Shown here piece by piece: positions 6,546-14,080 of a stretch of 19,457 bases of DNA. Positions within the stretch are counted from its first letter, which is position 1. Every line of letters begins with the position of its first letter. Origin of the DNA: an uncultured Eubacteriales bacterium (GTDB taxonomy: Bacteria; Bacillota; Clostridia; Oscillospirales; UBA644); contig URFZ01000024.1 in assembly GCA_900547165.1 (NCBI GenBank), positions 1 through 19,457 of the forward strand. The letters run 5' to 3'. The notes under the pieces are model-generated. The model saw only the letters and a program-made list of their open reading frames with translations, did no database searches and was not told the DNA's origin. Position numbers and translations under genes: made by a program.

Positions 6546-7418
6546 GTGAAAAAGAAAGTCGTCGGACTTATTTGCGATATCGGCGTTATCTTTATAGGCG
6601 GAATCATATACGCCATAGCCATAAACACGTTCAGCGCACCGAATAAAATCGTTGTTTCGGGCGTGACGGGTATCGGGTCTATAATGAATTATCTGTTCAA
6701 TATCCCGATAGGTCTTTTTGTTGTCGCCGTCAACGTTTTGCTGTTCCTGCTGTCTTTCAAATTCGTCAGCAAAAAAACGCTTTTCAAAAGCGCGATAGCC
6801 ATTGTCATAACATCTGCGCTTATAGATATAACCGCGGCTATCCCGTGGTTCCCGAAATATACCGAAGACCCGCTGCTTGCCTGTATTTTCGGCGGCGCTC
6901 TGACGGGTATCGGGCTCGGAATAATCTTTATGCGCGGAATAACGACGGGCGGCGTCGATCTTATCGCGCTGCTTCTCGAAAAACTTTTCCCGTTTATTTC
7001 TTACGGCAGGCTGCTTATTTTTATAGACCTTGTTATAGTATGTGCTGCGGGACTTGTTTCCAAAAGCCTTACGGCGGTCCTGTATGCCGCCATCATCGTC
7101 TGCATTTACGGCTTTATCGTGGATAAACTGCTGAACGGTCTTGACAGCGCAAAGGTCGTTTATATAATCAGCAATCACGGCGACGCGATATGCGAGGCTG
7201 TAACAAAAAATCTTCACCGGGGCGTGACGAGAATAAACGCTTTCGGCGGATATACGAACGAACCCAAACCCATGCTTATGACGGTGGTTCGTCCGATGGA
7301 ACTTTTTAAGTTGAAAAAAATCGTAAAAGAAACGGATAAACACGCCTTCGTCATTGTCGGAGACGTTGCCGAAGTTGTCGGAAGAGGTTTCAAAACGGAG
7401 GAGGACGGTTTGCAATGA
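6546..7418 (+). CDS. YitT family membrane protein
   Basis: A 290-residue YitT-type protein with an N-terminal region of about five transmembrane segments (roughly residues 7-28, 50-72, 79-98, 110-133 and 147-180), including the family motifs NKIVVSGVTGIG and RGITTGGVDLIA. It ends in a soluble ~80-residue DUF2179 domain (from about 205: VYIISNHGDAICEAV...GAVTRINAFGGY-like). The biochemical role of the family is not settled; a transport function has been suggested. Start is GTG 6546, with a full AGGAGG at 6531-6536 overlapping the mrnC stop. The final TGA overlaps the xpt start by four bases, so these two genes are translationally coupled. Confidence 0.92.
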   Translation: MKKKVVGLICDIGVIFIGGIIYAIAINTFSAPNKIVVSGVTGIGSIMNYLFNIPIGLFVVAVNVLLFLLSFKFVSKKTLFKSAIAIVITSALIDITAAIPWFPKYTEDPLLACIFGGALTGIGLGIIFMRGITTGGVDLIALLLEKLFPFISYGRLLIFIDLVIVCAAGLVSKSLTAVLYAAIIVCIYGFIVDKLLNGLDSAKVVYIISNHGDAICEAVTKNLHRGVTRINAFGGYTNEPKPMLMTVVRPMELFKLKKIVKETDKHAFVIVGDVAEVVGRGFKTEEDGLQ

Positions 7419-7996
7419 AATTGCTCGAAGAAAAAATAGTCAGAGACGGAACGATAAGACCGGGAGGAATAGTCAAGGTAGATAATTTTTTGAATCACCA
7501 ACTTGACGTTGAATTGCTTGACGAGTGCGGCAAGGAATTTGCCCGACTTTTCAAGGATAAAAGGGTGACAAAGATTTTGACCATCGAGGCTTCGGGCATA
7601 GCGATAGCCATTTGTGCCGCACGGCACATGGGTAATATCCCTGTCGTATTTGCAAAAAAGGCGCAGACCAAAAACGTTGACGATGACGTTTATCAAACGC
7701 CCGTCATGTCGTTCACGCACGGCAGAGAGTTCATGGTTCGCGTTGCGAAAAAATATATCTCTCCCGATGACAAACTTCTGATAATAGACGATTTCCTTGC
7801 CAACGGCAAAGCCGTTCTCGGTCTGCTTGACATCGCGGAACAGGCGGGCGCGGAAGTTGCGGGCGTCGGAATATGCGTCGAAAAAGTCTTTCAGGACGGC
7901 GGCGCTATTGTACGCGACATGGGCGTTGAAGTTCATTCGCTTGCGATGATAGACCTTGACGAAAACGGCGAAATGAAATTTGTTCAGTCAAGATAG
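7415..7996 (+). CDS. xpt: Xanthine phosphoribosyltransferase
   Basis: A 193-residue purine salvage enzyme that makes XMP from xanthine and PRPP. The N-terminus (MKLLEEKIVRDGTI) and the segment VDNFLNHQLD are typical of Xpt rather than adenine or hypoxanthine enzymes. The PRPP-binding loop is LLIIDDFLANGKA (121-133). Length matches the family. Its ATG overlaps the yitT stop (ATGA), so it is expressed as the tail of the dnaX-yitT run. No purine riboswitch is found before it, although xpt is often the riboswitch-controlled gene in Firmicutes. A terminator follows at 8025. Confidence 0.95.
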   Translation: MKLLEEKIVRDGTIRPGGIVKVDNFLNHQLDVELLDECGKEFARLFKDKRVTKILTIEASGIAIAICAARHMGNIPVVFAKKAQTKNVDDDVYQTPVMSFTHGREFMVRVAKKYISPDDKLLIIDDFLANGKAVLGLLDIAEQAGAEVAGVGICVEKVFQDGGAIVRDMGVEVHSLAMIDLDENGEMKFVQSR

Positions 7997-8024
7997 CATA
8001 CATATAAAAATTTAGAGTTAAAAT

Positions 8025-8060
8025 ATACGGAGCGTCCGAACAGGGTTGCTCCGTATTTTG
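8025..8060 (+). terminator. Terminator after xpt
   Basis: The 9-bp perfect stem ATACGGAGC (8025-8033) with GCTCCGTAT (8048-8056) encloses a 14-base loop and runs into TTTT. It ends the transcript that begins before dnaX. Confidence 0.8.
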
Positions 8061-8113
8061 CTGACAAAGAACAGATAAATGGTGACATTTTTTTGTATAT
8101 TGGTTTATGCGCC

Positions 8114-8142
8114 TTGAAGTCCGATCAGGGTTTTAGTATAAT
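8114..8142 (+). promoter_or_regulatory. Sigma-A promoter of the phosphopantetheinyl transferase
   Basis: TTGAAG at 8114-8119, a 17-base spacer and TATAAT at 8137-8142. The predicted start near 8149 leaves a leader of about 105 bases before the coding start. I see no known riboswitch in it. Confidence 0.8.
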
Positions 8143-8254
8143 AAAAAACAAGCAGGTGCAATGTTTTATTGAATAGCATAAATGCCTTGTTATATTCAGC
8201 CTGTGCGGTATCGTTTGATGATTGATAAAATATTTGAGAAAGGAAATAGACAAG

Positions 8255-8932
8255 GTGGAAATTACGGATAAAACGGAAGAAAGTCTTTTTTCGGCAAATG
8301 ACTGCGTTGTCTTTGTTTCCGAAATTCCGAGCGAAATTGAAATCGGAAAAGTTTTTTCGGATGAGCGCAACGCTGAAATTGCATCATGTCGAAATGAAAA
8401 TTTGAAAAAAGCACGGTATACGGATTGGAAACTTCTTGAATACGCCGCAAATCGCGTGTTTGAAATCGCGCCCGAAAGGCTGATTTTCAAAAAAACGCAG
8501 AACGGAAAATGGGTTTGCGACAAATTCTTTTTTTCACTTTCTCATACGGATAAAAATGTTGCCGTTGCCGTCTCTCCCGCGCCTTGCGGCGTTGACATCG
8601 AAAACATTGCCCGCAGCATTAAATATGATATAAAAACTCTTGAAAAAATGAGAAAATACACTTTTTCGGAGGAAGAAAATACACGCGTCGAAAAGTCTTC
8701 TCTTGAATTTCTGAAAATATGGACTGCAAAAGAAAGTATCTTTAAAGCATACGGAGAACAGAGTTTTTATCCAAAAAAGACAGACACTTTGGCAGAAAAC
8801 CATGCAACATATGTCTTTGAGCAACGGGACATTGTTTTGTCTCTTTGCGGTGAAAACTCTGATTCGGCAAAAATAGTTTTTGTCGAACCGCGAAACGGTT
8901 CGTTCTCGGAAATCCCTGCCGAAAAACAATAA
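8255..8932 (+). CDS. 4'-phosphopantetheinyl transferase, Sfp type
   Basis: A 225-residue enzyme that moves the phosphopantetheine arm of coenzyme A onto a serine of carrier proteins. The Sfp signature is present: SLSHT (94-98), GVDIE (112-116, metal-binding Asp114 and Glu116) and WTAKESIFKAYG (156-167, Glu160). Length is that of Sfp itself (~224), not the ~120-residue AcpS. The GTG at 8255 has AAAGGA ten bases upstream; a TTG at 8222 would add 11 residues but lacks a ribosome binding site. It stands alone under its own promoter. No carrier protein, NRPS or PKS gene is in the window, so the partner is unknown. The N-terminal half is weakly conserved and AT-rich. Confidence 0.9.
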   Translation: MEITDKTEESLFSANDCVVFVSEIPSEIEIGKVFSDERNAEIASCRNENLKKARYTDWKLLEYAANRVFEIAPERLIFKKTQNGKWVCDKFFFSLSHTDKNVAVAVSPAPCGVDIENIARSIKYDIKTLEKMRKYTFSEEENTRVEKSSLEFLKIWTAKESIFKAYGEQSFYPKKTDTLAENHATYVFEQRDIVLSLCGENSDSAKIVFVEPRNGSFSEIPAEKQ

Positions 8933-9024
8933 GGATTTCGGTCAAATCAAATAATTCCGACAGGTACGGCACTTTCCGATTTAAAACTCTCTTTTGAGCA
9001 GAATTTATCCGTTGACAATAAAGA

Positions 9025-9066
9025 AAAGGGGCTGTAAAAAAACGCAAGTTTTTTTACAGCCCCTTT
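9025..9066. terminator. Bidirectional terminator, repeat-family copy 2
   Basis: A perfect 18-bp stem (9025-9042 with 9049-9066) around the six-base loop CGCAAG lies between the convergent transferase and citrate synthase genes. T-rich flanks occur on both sides, better on the minus strand. The stem is GGGGCTGT followed by an A run, the same plan as at 1897 and 10569. Confidence 0.85.
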
Positions 9067-9109
9067 GTATAATGTGTTTGGGTTTTCCTTTCGTCAGCCT
9101 GTTGAGCGG

Positions 9110-10456
9110 TTATCTTTCGCTCATCGGGATATATTCTTCGTGCTCGCCGACGGATTTGTATGCAGGACGGATTATCTTGCCCGCGTTTGTTATTTCCTCT
9201 ATTCTGTGCGCGCTCCAACCCGCAATACGGGCAACCGCGAATATTGGGGTAAAGAGTTCAACGGGAATGCCGAGCATTTCGTAAACAAAGCCGCTGTAAA
9301 AGTCAACATTTGCGGAAACACCCTTATAGATATGTCTTTTTTCTGCGATTACTTCCGGTGCAAGACGCTCGATCTTGTCATAAAGCGCAAACGATTTTTC
9401 GCGGTGCTTTGCTATGGCAAGTTTTTCCACAAAACTCTTAAAGATCTTCGCTCTCGGGTCGGAAATGCTGTAAACTGCGTGTCCCATGCCGTATATAAGC
9501 CCCGCGCCGTCAAAGGCATTGCCGTCGAGCAGATCTTCGAGATATTTTCTTACTTCGTCGTCTTTTGAAGCATGAACGTGCTTTTCCATATCCTTTATCA
9601 TTTTGCAGACTTTTATGTTCGCGCCTCCGTGCTTGGGTCCTTTGAGCGAACAAAGCGCCGCGGCGATAGCCGAATATGTATCCGTTCCCGACGAGGTGAC
9701 AACGTGTGTTGTGAACGTTGAGTTGTTACCGCCTCCGTGTTCTGCGTGCAGTATGAGCGCAACATCAAGCACACGCGCTTCAAGTTCCGTATATTTGCAA
9801 TCGGGACGCAGCATATACAGAATGTTTTCCGCGGTTGAAAGATCCGGGCGGGGACGGTGTATGATAAGCGACTCTCCGTGTTTGTAGAAGTTGCATGCCG
9901 CATAACTGTAAACGGAAAATACGGGCAATACAGCCGTCAGCATAACGCATTGGCGGACGACGTTTTCTATGGACGTATCGTTTGCTTTGGGGTCATACGG
10001 GAAAAGTGAAAGCACACTGCGTATCAAGGTGTTCATCATGTCTTCGGACGGAGATTTCATTATAATGTCGCGCACGAAGTTTTTCGGCAGAGTATAAAAA
10101 GAAGTCAGATACTTTTTGAAATCCGCAAGTTCCTTTTCTTTCGGCAATTTGCCCGTCAGAAGCAGATACGTTGTTTCTTCAAACCCGAAACGCTTGTCTT
10201 TCAGGCAACCTTCAACGAGTTTTTCTATCGGATACCCGCGATAGTAGAGTTCACCGTCCGCAGGTACGGATTTCCCGTCAACGATTTTTGAAGCGCTGAC
10301 TTCTGAGATCTTTGTCAGTCCTGCAACAACGCCTTTTCCGTTTATATCGCGAAGTCCGCGTTTTACATCGTATTTTGCATAAAGGTCTTTATCGAAAAGC
10401 GGCAGAGTGCATTCGTTTGCAAAGTCTTTTAAATAGTTTTTTTCTTTCTCTTTCAT
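9110..10456 (-). CDS. gltA: Citrate synthase
   Basis: A 448-residue citrate synthase, which joins acetyl-CoA and oxaloacetate. The catalytic triad is visible: His276 in KGPKHGGAN, His326 in GMGHAVYS and Asp385 in NVDFYSGF; substrate-binding arginines are expected in DPRA (Arg335) and FAVARIAGW (Arg410). The segment LILHAEHGGGNNSTF (234-248) is the citrate-synthase version rather than 2-methylcitrate synthase, though substrate cannot be proved from motifs. It is longer than the E. coli enzyme owing to an N-terminal extension common in clostridial forms. AAAGGAG lies upstream of ATG 10456. It is monocistronic between two hairpins; no aconitase or isocitrate dehydrogenase is adjacent. In this kind of anaerobe it would feed glutamate synthesis. 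Confidence 0.95.
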   Translation of the reverse strand: MKEKEKNYLKDFANECTLPLFDKDLYAKYDVKRGLRDINGKGVVAGLTKISEVSASKIVDGKSVPADGELYYRGYPIEKLVEGCLKDKRFGFEETTYLLLTGKLPKEKELADFKKYLTSFYTLPKNFVRDIIMKSPSEDMMNTLIRSVLSLFPYDPKANDTSIENVVRQCVMLTAVLPVFSVYSYAACNFYKHGESLIIHRPRPDLSTAENILYMLRPDCKYTELEARVLDVALILHAEHGGGNNSTFTTHVVTSSGTDTYSAIAAALCSLKGPKHGGANIKVCKMIKDMEKHVHASKDDEVRKYLEDLLDGNAFDGAGLIYGMGHAVYSISDPRAKIFKSFVEKLAIAKHREKSFALYDKIERLAPEVIAEKRHIYKGVSANVDFYSGFVYEMLGIPVELFTPIFAVARIAGWSAHRIEEITNAGKIIRPAYKSVGEHEEYIPMSER

Positions 10457-10500
10457 TTTGAGCGCTCCTTTCTGCTTGCACGGTGAAGTATTATGTCTCT

Positions 10501-10506
10501 ATTATA
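10501..10506 (-). promoter_or_regulatory. Candidate -10 of the citrate synthase promoter
   Basis: TATAAT on the minus strand, about 45 bases before the start codon. No good -35 lies 17 bases upstream, only a T/C-rich run (TTTTTC), so either the promoter is weak or an activator is needed. Confidence 0.45.
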
Positions 10507-10568
10507 CATGAAAAGGGTAGAGAGAAAAAGAAAAAAATGTAAAATTTTGTCATAAAAACAACAATGTG

Positions 10569-10604
10569 ACGGGGCTGTAAAAACATACGTTTTTACAGCC
10601 CCGT
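10569..10604 (-). terminator. Hairpin after the CotF-like gene, repeat-family copy 3
   Basis: A perfect 15-bp stem (10569-10583 with 10590-10604) around the loop CATACG, 30 bases past the stop of the CotF-like gene and upstream of the citrate synthase promoter. No clear T run follows on the minus strand, so termination depends on the hairpin itself or it has another role. Confidence 0.65.
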
Positions 10605-10633
10605 TCGATGTGATATAGTAATTCCCGATTGTT

Positions 10634-11083
10634 TTATGAATACATCCCGTTTGCGCTCATATAGTCGTAAATTGCTTTTCCGTGTCCCTGTTCCTGTTTT
10701 TGAATGCCGTTCAACAGATTCCTTGCATTTTCGTCCGTGAACTCAAACACGCAGGTGTCATAAAGGTGCGAAGCATGTTTTTCCGCCGTCAGCAGGTCGG
10801 TGCAAAGGTAACAATCGTTTTGCTTTTCGGGGGTGTCCGCAAGTTGGTAAGTTGCGGAAAATGTCTGCTGCTCGCCGCCTGTCGGAGGCGGTGGAACCGC
10901 GCCCTGTTCCATTTGAACAAGCATATCGTAATGCGCTTTTTCGGTTTGGGCGAGCCGCGAAAACAAATTTTTCAACTGCGGGTCGGACGCCGCTGCGGCG
11001 TGCTTTCTGTACTTTTCTTCACAAAGTTTTTCCTGGTCTTTCAAGTCTTTCAGCAGCGAAGTTTCTTTCTGCGTCAATTGCAT
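10634..11083 (-). CDS. CotF-like spore coat protein, ferritin-like fold
   Basis: A 149-residue helical protein of the spore-coat CotF/ferritin-like group common in Clostridia. The N-terminal half (MQLTQKETSLLKDLKDQEKL, then CEEKYRKHAAAASDPQLKNLF and AQTEKAHYDMLVQM) has the helix pair and Glu/His spacing of this group. A proline-rich linker with four consecutive Pro follows at about residue 64, then a second helical pair (LLTAEKHASHLYDTCVFEF, KQEQGHGKAIYDYM). The Glu/His pattern could bind metal, but many coat proteins of this type have no known enzymatic activity. ATG 11083 has GAGGTG just upstream. It is a single gene between the hairpins at 10569 and 11139. A spore-coat role is inferred from family resemblance. 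Confidence 0.85.
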   Translation of the reverse strand: MQLTQKETSLLKDLKDQEKLCEEKYRKHAAAASDPQLKNLFSRLAQTEKAHYDMLVQMEQGAVPPPPTGGEQQTFSATYQLADTPEKQNDCYLCTDLLTAEKHASHLYDTCVFEFTDENARNLLNGIQKQEQGHGKAIYDYMSANGMYS

Positions 11084-11100
11084 TTTTTATCACCTCGCAA

Positions 11101-11131
11101 AAAGTATGGTCGCGGTTTTCGGATTTTATAC
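11101..11131 (-). promoter_or_regulatory. Candidate sporulation promoter of the CotF-like gene
   Basis: On the minus strand GTATA (11131-11127), 18 bases, then CATACTTT (11108-11101) resembles sigma-E/sigma-G promoters. The predicted start would fall almost in the ribosome binding site, which counts against it. Confidence 0.3.
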
Positions 11132-11138
11132 ATATAAA

Positions 11139-11164
11139 AGCGGCGGAACTTTCGCTCCGCCGCT
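11139..11164 (-). terminator. Terminator of the YfhO operon
   Basis: AGCGGCGGA (11139-11147) pairs with TCCGCCGCT (11156-11164) over 9 GC-rich base pairs with an 8-base loop; on the minus strand TTTTATA follows. It lies 16 bases past the YfhO stop. Confidence 0.85.
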
Positions 11165-11179
11165 CTGTATGGTAGTTTA

Positions 11180-14062
11180 TTACTCTTTTTCGTCCGACGG
11201 CTCTTCTTCCTGCTGAATCGCTTCGTCTTGTTCCGATTCATCGGGCTGCAAGTCCTCTGTTTGACCATCTTCTTCGATAAGCTTTTCTTCTGCTGTTTCT
11301 GTTTCCGGAAGGCTTACGGGTTGCTCTTCCGTCGTTGAGCAGTCCGAAATTTCAGCGCCGTCATATTTTGCCCCGTCTTCTTTCTTCTCGGTTTTTTTTC
11401 TTGACATAAAGAATATCAGAGCAAGTAATCCCGCACAGAATATGCTTGCAATTATGCCGAGTGTCAGTCCGTAAGTGAAGAACGAAAATTCTATCGTATG
11501 TTCTCCTGCCGTGAGGGGAATTGCGCACAGTGCATTTGCAAATGGCTTGATATCGACTTTCTGTCCATCCACTTTGACCGACCAGCCCTTATCGTAGGGG
11601 ATAGATGTTAAAAGCACACCGTCTTCATCGGCTGTTACGGTTCCGCTGACTGTTCTGTCCGTATATTCCGTAACAGTCATCATGTTTTTGCTGAGCGCGG
11701 CATATGCCCTGTTCCATGCGTCATCGTCAAAGCCGTAAACTCTTGATTTTATATCTCCGCTTTTTCCTGCGGAAATATTGATGTCGATATATATAGTGTC
11801 GCCCGCTTTTGCTCTTCCCCCCGCAAGGATGGCTGCCTTGCCCTGGCTCGGGTACCTGACTTCATCTCCGTCTCCTATCGAAATAACGATACTGTTGAGA
11901 CCCGTTGCGGTAACTCCGAAATAGATGTCCTGATCCTTATCCGAAACATATTCGAGAGAAACGGTGGAGGGCTGTTTGCTGTTTGTCGGCGCGGAGCAGG
12001 TTATTCTGCCGTTTCCGTAATAAGTCGCGGTCATGTTTGAAGCGCTGACCTCGGGGGAATCAATTTCTTTGAAGAGGGTTATGTCGAGCCCCGTTGCAAG
12101 GTTTATGAGATTTTCCTGCGCAACAGCCCTTTGCGATGAACCGTTCACATCGTAATCGTATACACTGTCCTTGACCATGAATCCGAGAGACAACGGATAC
12201 TTGTTCTCATAAAGCGTTGAACCGTTTGATTCCGCAACAAAATCAAGATGTGAATCCTGCGCAACGCGCTTGTTGTTGCCGATTATATATTTGACATTGA
12301 ACAGTGCGTTTATCACAGGTGTTCCGTGGTTGTAAACCATGCTGTTCGCGCCTTTTTGAGCGTTTACACCGAGCGATCTTGCCAAGTCCGTCAGTCTTGT
12401 GTTGATAACGGACGAGAACTCGGAAATTCCGTGATAATCGTAAAGAGCCGGGTCGTTGACCGTCCAGTTCTGTGCGGTTTCTATTCTGTAAAAGCCCTCG
12501 GATCTGCCGCGTGCCGTTGTCAGAAGAGATTGCACGTCTTTTGCGGTTGCAACGTATCCGTCTCTGCTTGAAGAGCCCACTTCCGCAATGCTGTGGAACG
12601 AAACGGCGGCAACCTCGCAAATCGCAACTATGACTATTATAAGTTTGCTGCCCCACTGTTTGAGTTTTCCTTTTTTGTATGCGTAAAGGGCAAGTGTATA
12701 TATCACAAGCGATGCAATGGCTATGTATATTACTTCATAAGAGAATTTTTCACTTTTTATTGCTTCAAGCAGTAGGATAAACGCAAAAATTCCCGTCGCA
12801 ACGCCCGCAAAACTCTTCTTGGGGATGCCTTGAATGTTGTTGAAAGATTTGAAGGCTATCGTTATAAGTACAAAAGAGAACAGGAACGAGAATCTGTAAG
12901 GCAGTTCGTTCGGGAAATGGAAACCGTGCCAAACGAAATTAAGTATGTTCCAGTTGAAACTCAGAAGCAGAAAACCGAGCAACGCGCCGTTGAGAACCTT
13001 TTCGCGTGTCGCTATCTTTCTGTTTACAAAATATGTAATGCCGAGTATCGCCGTCAAAAAGCCGCAATAAATATTCGGAAGACCGTTTCTGTAAGTTACG
13101 TGAACTCCCGGCAGAAGATTTCCGAGACTTTCAATGAAAGTTTGGTATGTTGAAAGCGTTGCCGAAAAGCCGCTTCCCATGTAGGAGTTGTTCTGCATTG
13201 CAAGGAATGTCGGCACGAGCATAAATGCCGCAAGTCCGCAGCCGAGCGCGGAGAACGCGACGACTTCCGCCGTTGTTCCGAAGAACTTTTTCGCACCCTT
13301 GTTTTTCGGATTCGAGAAGTACACAACGGGGTAGTAGCAAACGATGAATACGCAGACCATAAACCCGATATAGTAATTTGAGTACATTATGAGTCCGAGC
13401 ATTATCGAATAGAGCAGGAATTTGCCCTCGTTTACAAGCCTGTTGAATCCGAGAATGCAAAGCGGCAGAAGCATAACGACATCAAGCCACATCGTGCACC
13501 ACGAATAGCCCATGTTGAACGAACACATTCCGTACATCACGGCAAAAAGAAGCGTCGCCATATCGTTTCTGTCAAACGTCTTTTTGAGATATACGAACAT
13601 AAAAGTTGAAGCAAGCGCGATTTTTGTTATAACCAGAAGCGCCATGCCTTCAACAAGGAAGTTTGACGGGAAAATTATCGAAAGAAGATTGAGAGGAGAA
13701 GCGCCGTAATAAGCGATGATGGGCAGGAAACTTGTGCCGAGCCCGTTATTCCATTGATAAAGAAGGCTTCCTCCATCCTTCAACGCCTCGTTCATCTCTT
13801 TGAAGAACGGGAAATACTGATGCCACATGTCGATGACAAGTATTTGCTGTTCGTCTTTGCTTATCGAGAAACCGAAGTTCCTGAGCACCTCATAAACAAA
13901 GTCGGGAACAATTTTGTTGAAACCCGAAAAGTTTTCGAGAGCATAATACAAAAACATAAGTACAAACGGGATAAGAAATGAAAAAACTATGTACCAGTTT
14001 TTGTTGAACTCTTTCTTTTTTAAAGGGTTTTTCTTTTTGCATTCAAAGCATTTGATACCCAT
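11180..14062 (-). CDS. yfhO: YfhO-type GT-C membrane glycosyltransferase with acidic tail
   Basis: A 960-residue polytopic protein of the YfhO family. These GT-C type enzymes, in Bacillus and Listeria work, transfer a sugar from an undecaprenyl-phosphate carrier to cell-surface polymers such as lipoteichoic acid. After a basic N-terminus comes TM1 (about 23-41) and a first outer loop holding DMWHQYFPFF; Asp78 is the likely GT-C catalytic acid. About a dozen further TM segments run to about residue 480, then a long extracytoplasmic beta-rich domain (~490-860) and a last TM (~865-886). Unusually, the final 74 residues (887-960) form a highly acidic, Glu-rich cytoplasmic tail. It starts 18 bases after the glycosyltransferase-GtrA gene and shares its promoter. 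The acceptor cannot be told from sequence. Confidence 0.92.
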   Translation of the reverse strand: MGIKCFECKKKNPLKKKEFNKNWYIVFSFLIPFVLMFLYYALENFSGFNKIVPDFVYEVLRNFGFSISKDEQQILVIDMWHQYFPFFKEMNEALKDGGSLLYQWNNGLGTSFLPIIAYYGASPLNLLSIIFPSNFLVEGMALLVITKIALASTFMFVYLKKTFDRNDMATLLFAVMYGMCSFNMGYSWCTMWLDVVMLLPLCILGFNRLVNEGKFLLYSIMLGLIMYSNYYIGFMVCVFIVCYYPVVYFSNPKNKGAKKFFGTTAEVVAFSALGCGLAAFMLVPTFLAMQNNSYMGSGFSATLSTYQTFIESLGNLLPGVHVTYRNGLPNIYCGFLTAILGITYFVNRKIATREKVLNGALLGFLLLSFNWNILNFVWHGFHFPNELPYRFSFLFSFVLITIAFKSFNNIQGIPKKSFAGVATGIFAFILLLEAIKSEKFSYEVIYIAIASLVIYTLALYAYKKGKLKQWGSKLIIVIVAICEVAAVSFHSIAEVGSSSRDGYVATAKDVQSLLTTARGRSEGFYRIETAQNWTVNDPALYDYHGISEFSSVINTRLTDLARSLGVNAQKGANSMVYNHGTPVINALFNVKYIIGNNKRVAQDSHLDFVAESNGSTLYENKYPLSLGFMVKDSVYDYDVNGSSQRAVAQENLINLATGLDITLFKEIDSPEVSASNMTATYYGNGRITCSAPTNSKQPSTVSLEYVSDKDQDIYFGVTATGLNSIVISIGDGDEVRYPSQGKAAILAGGRAKAGDTIYIDINISAGKSGDIKSRVYGFDDDAWNRAYAALSKNMMTVTEYTDRTVSGTVTADEDGVLLTSIPYDKGWSVKVDGQKVDIKPFANALCAIPLTAGEHTIEFSFFTYGLTLGIIASIFCAGLLALIFFMSRKKTEKKEDGAKYDGAEISDCSTTEEQPVSLPETETAEEKLIEEDGQTEDLQPDESEQDEAIQQEEEPSDEKE

Positions 14063-14080
14063 GTCGCGTTTCCCTTTCCG

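Noticed and set aside
7300..7420. Purine riboswitch for xpt
   Set aside because: xpt starts inside the end of yitT, and no aptamer-like stem pair is seen before yitT or xpt.
9065..9568. 167-codon plus-strand frame
   Set aside because: Antisense to citrate synthase, whose active-site residues are intact.
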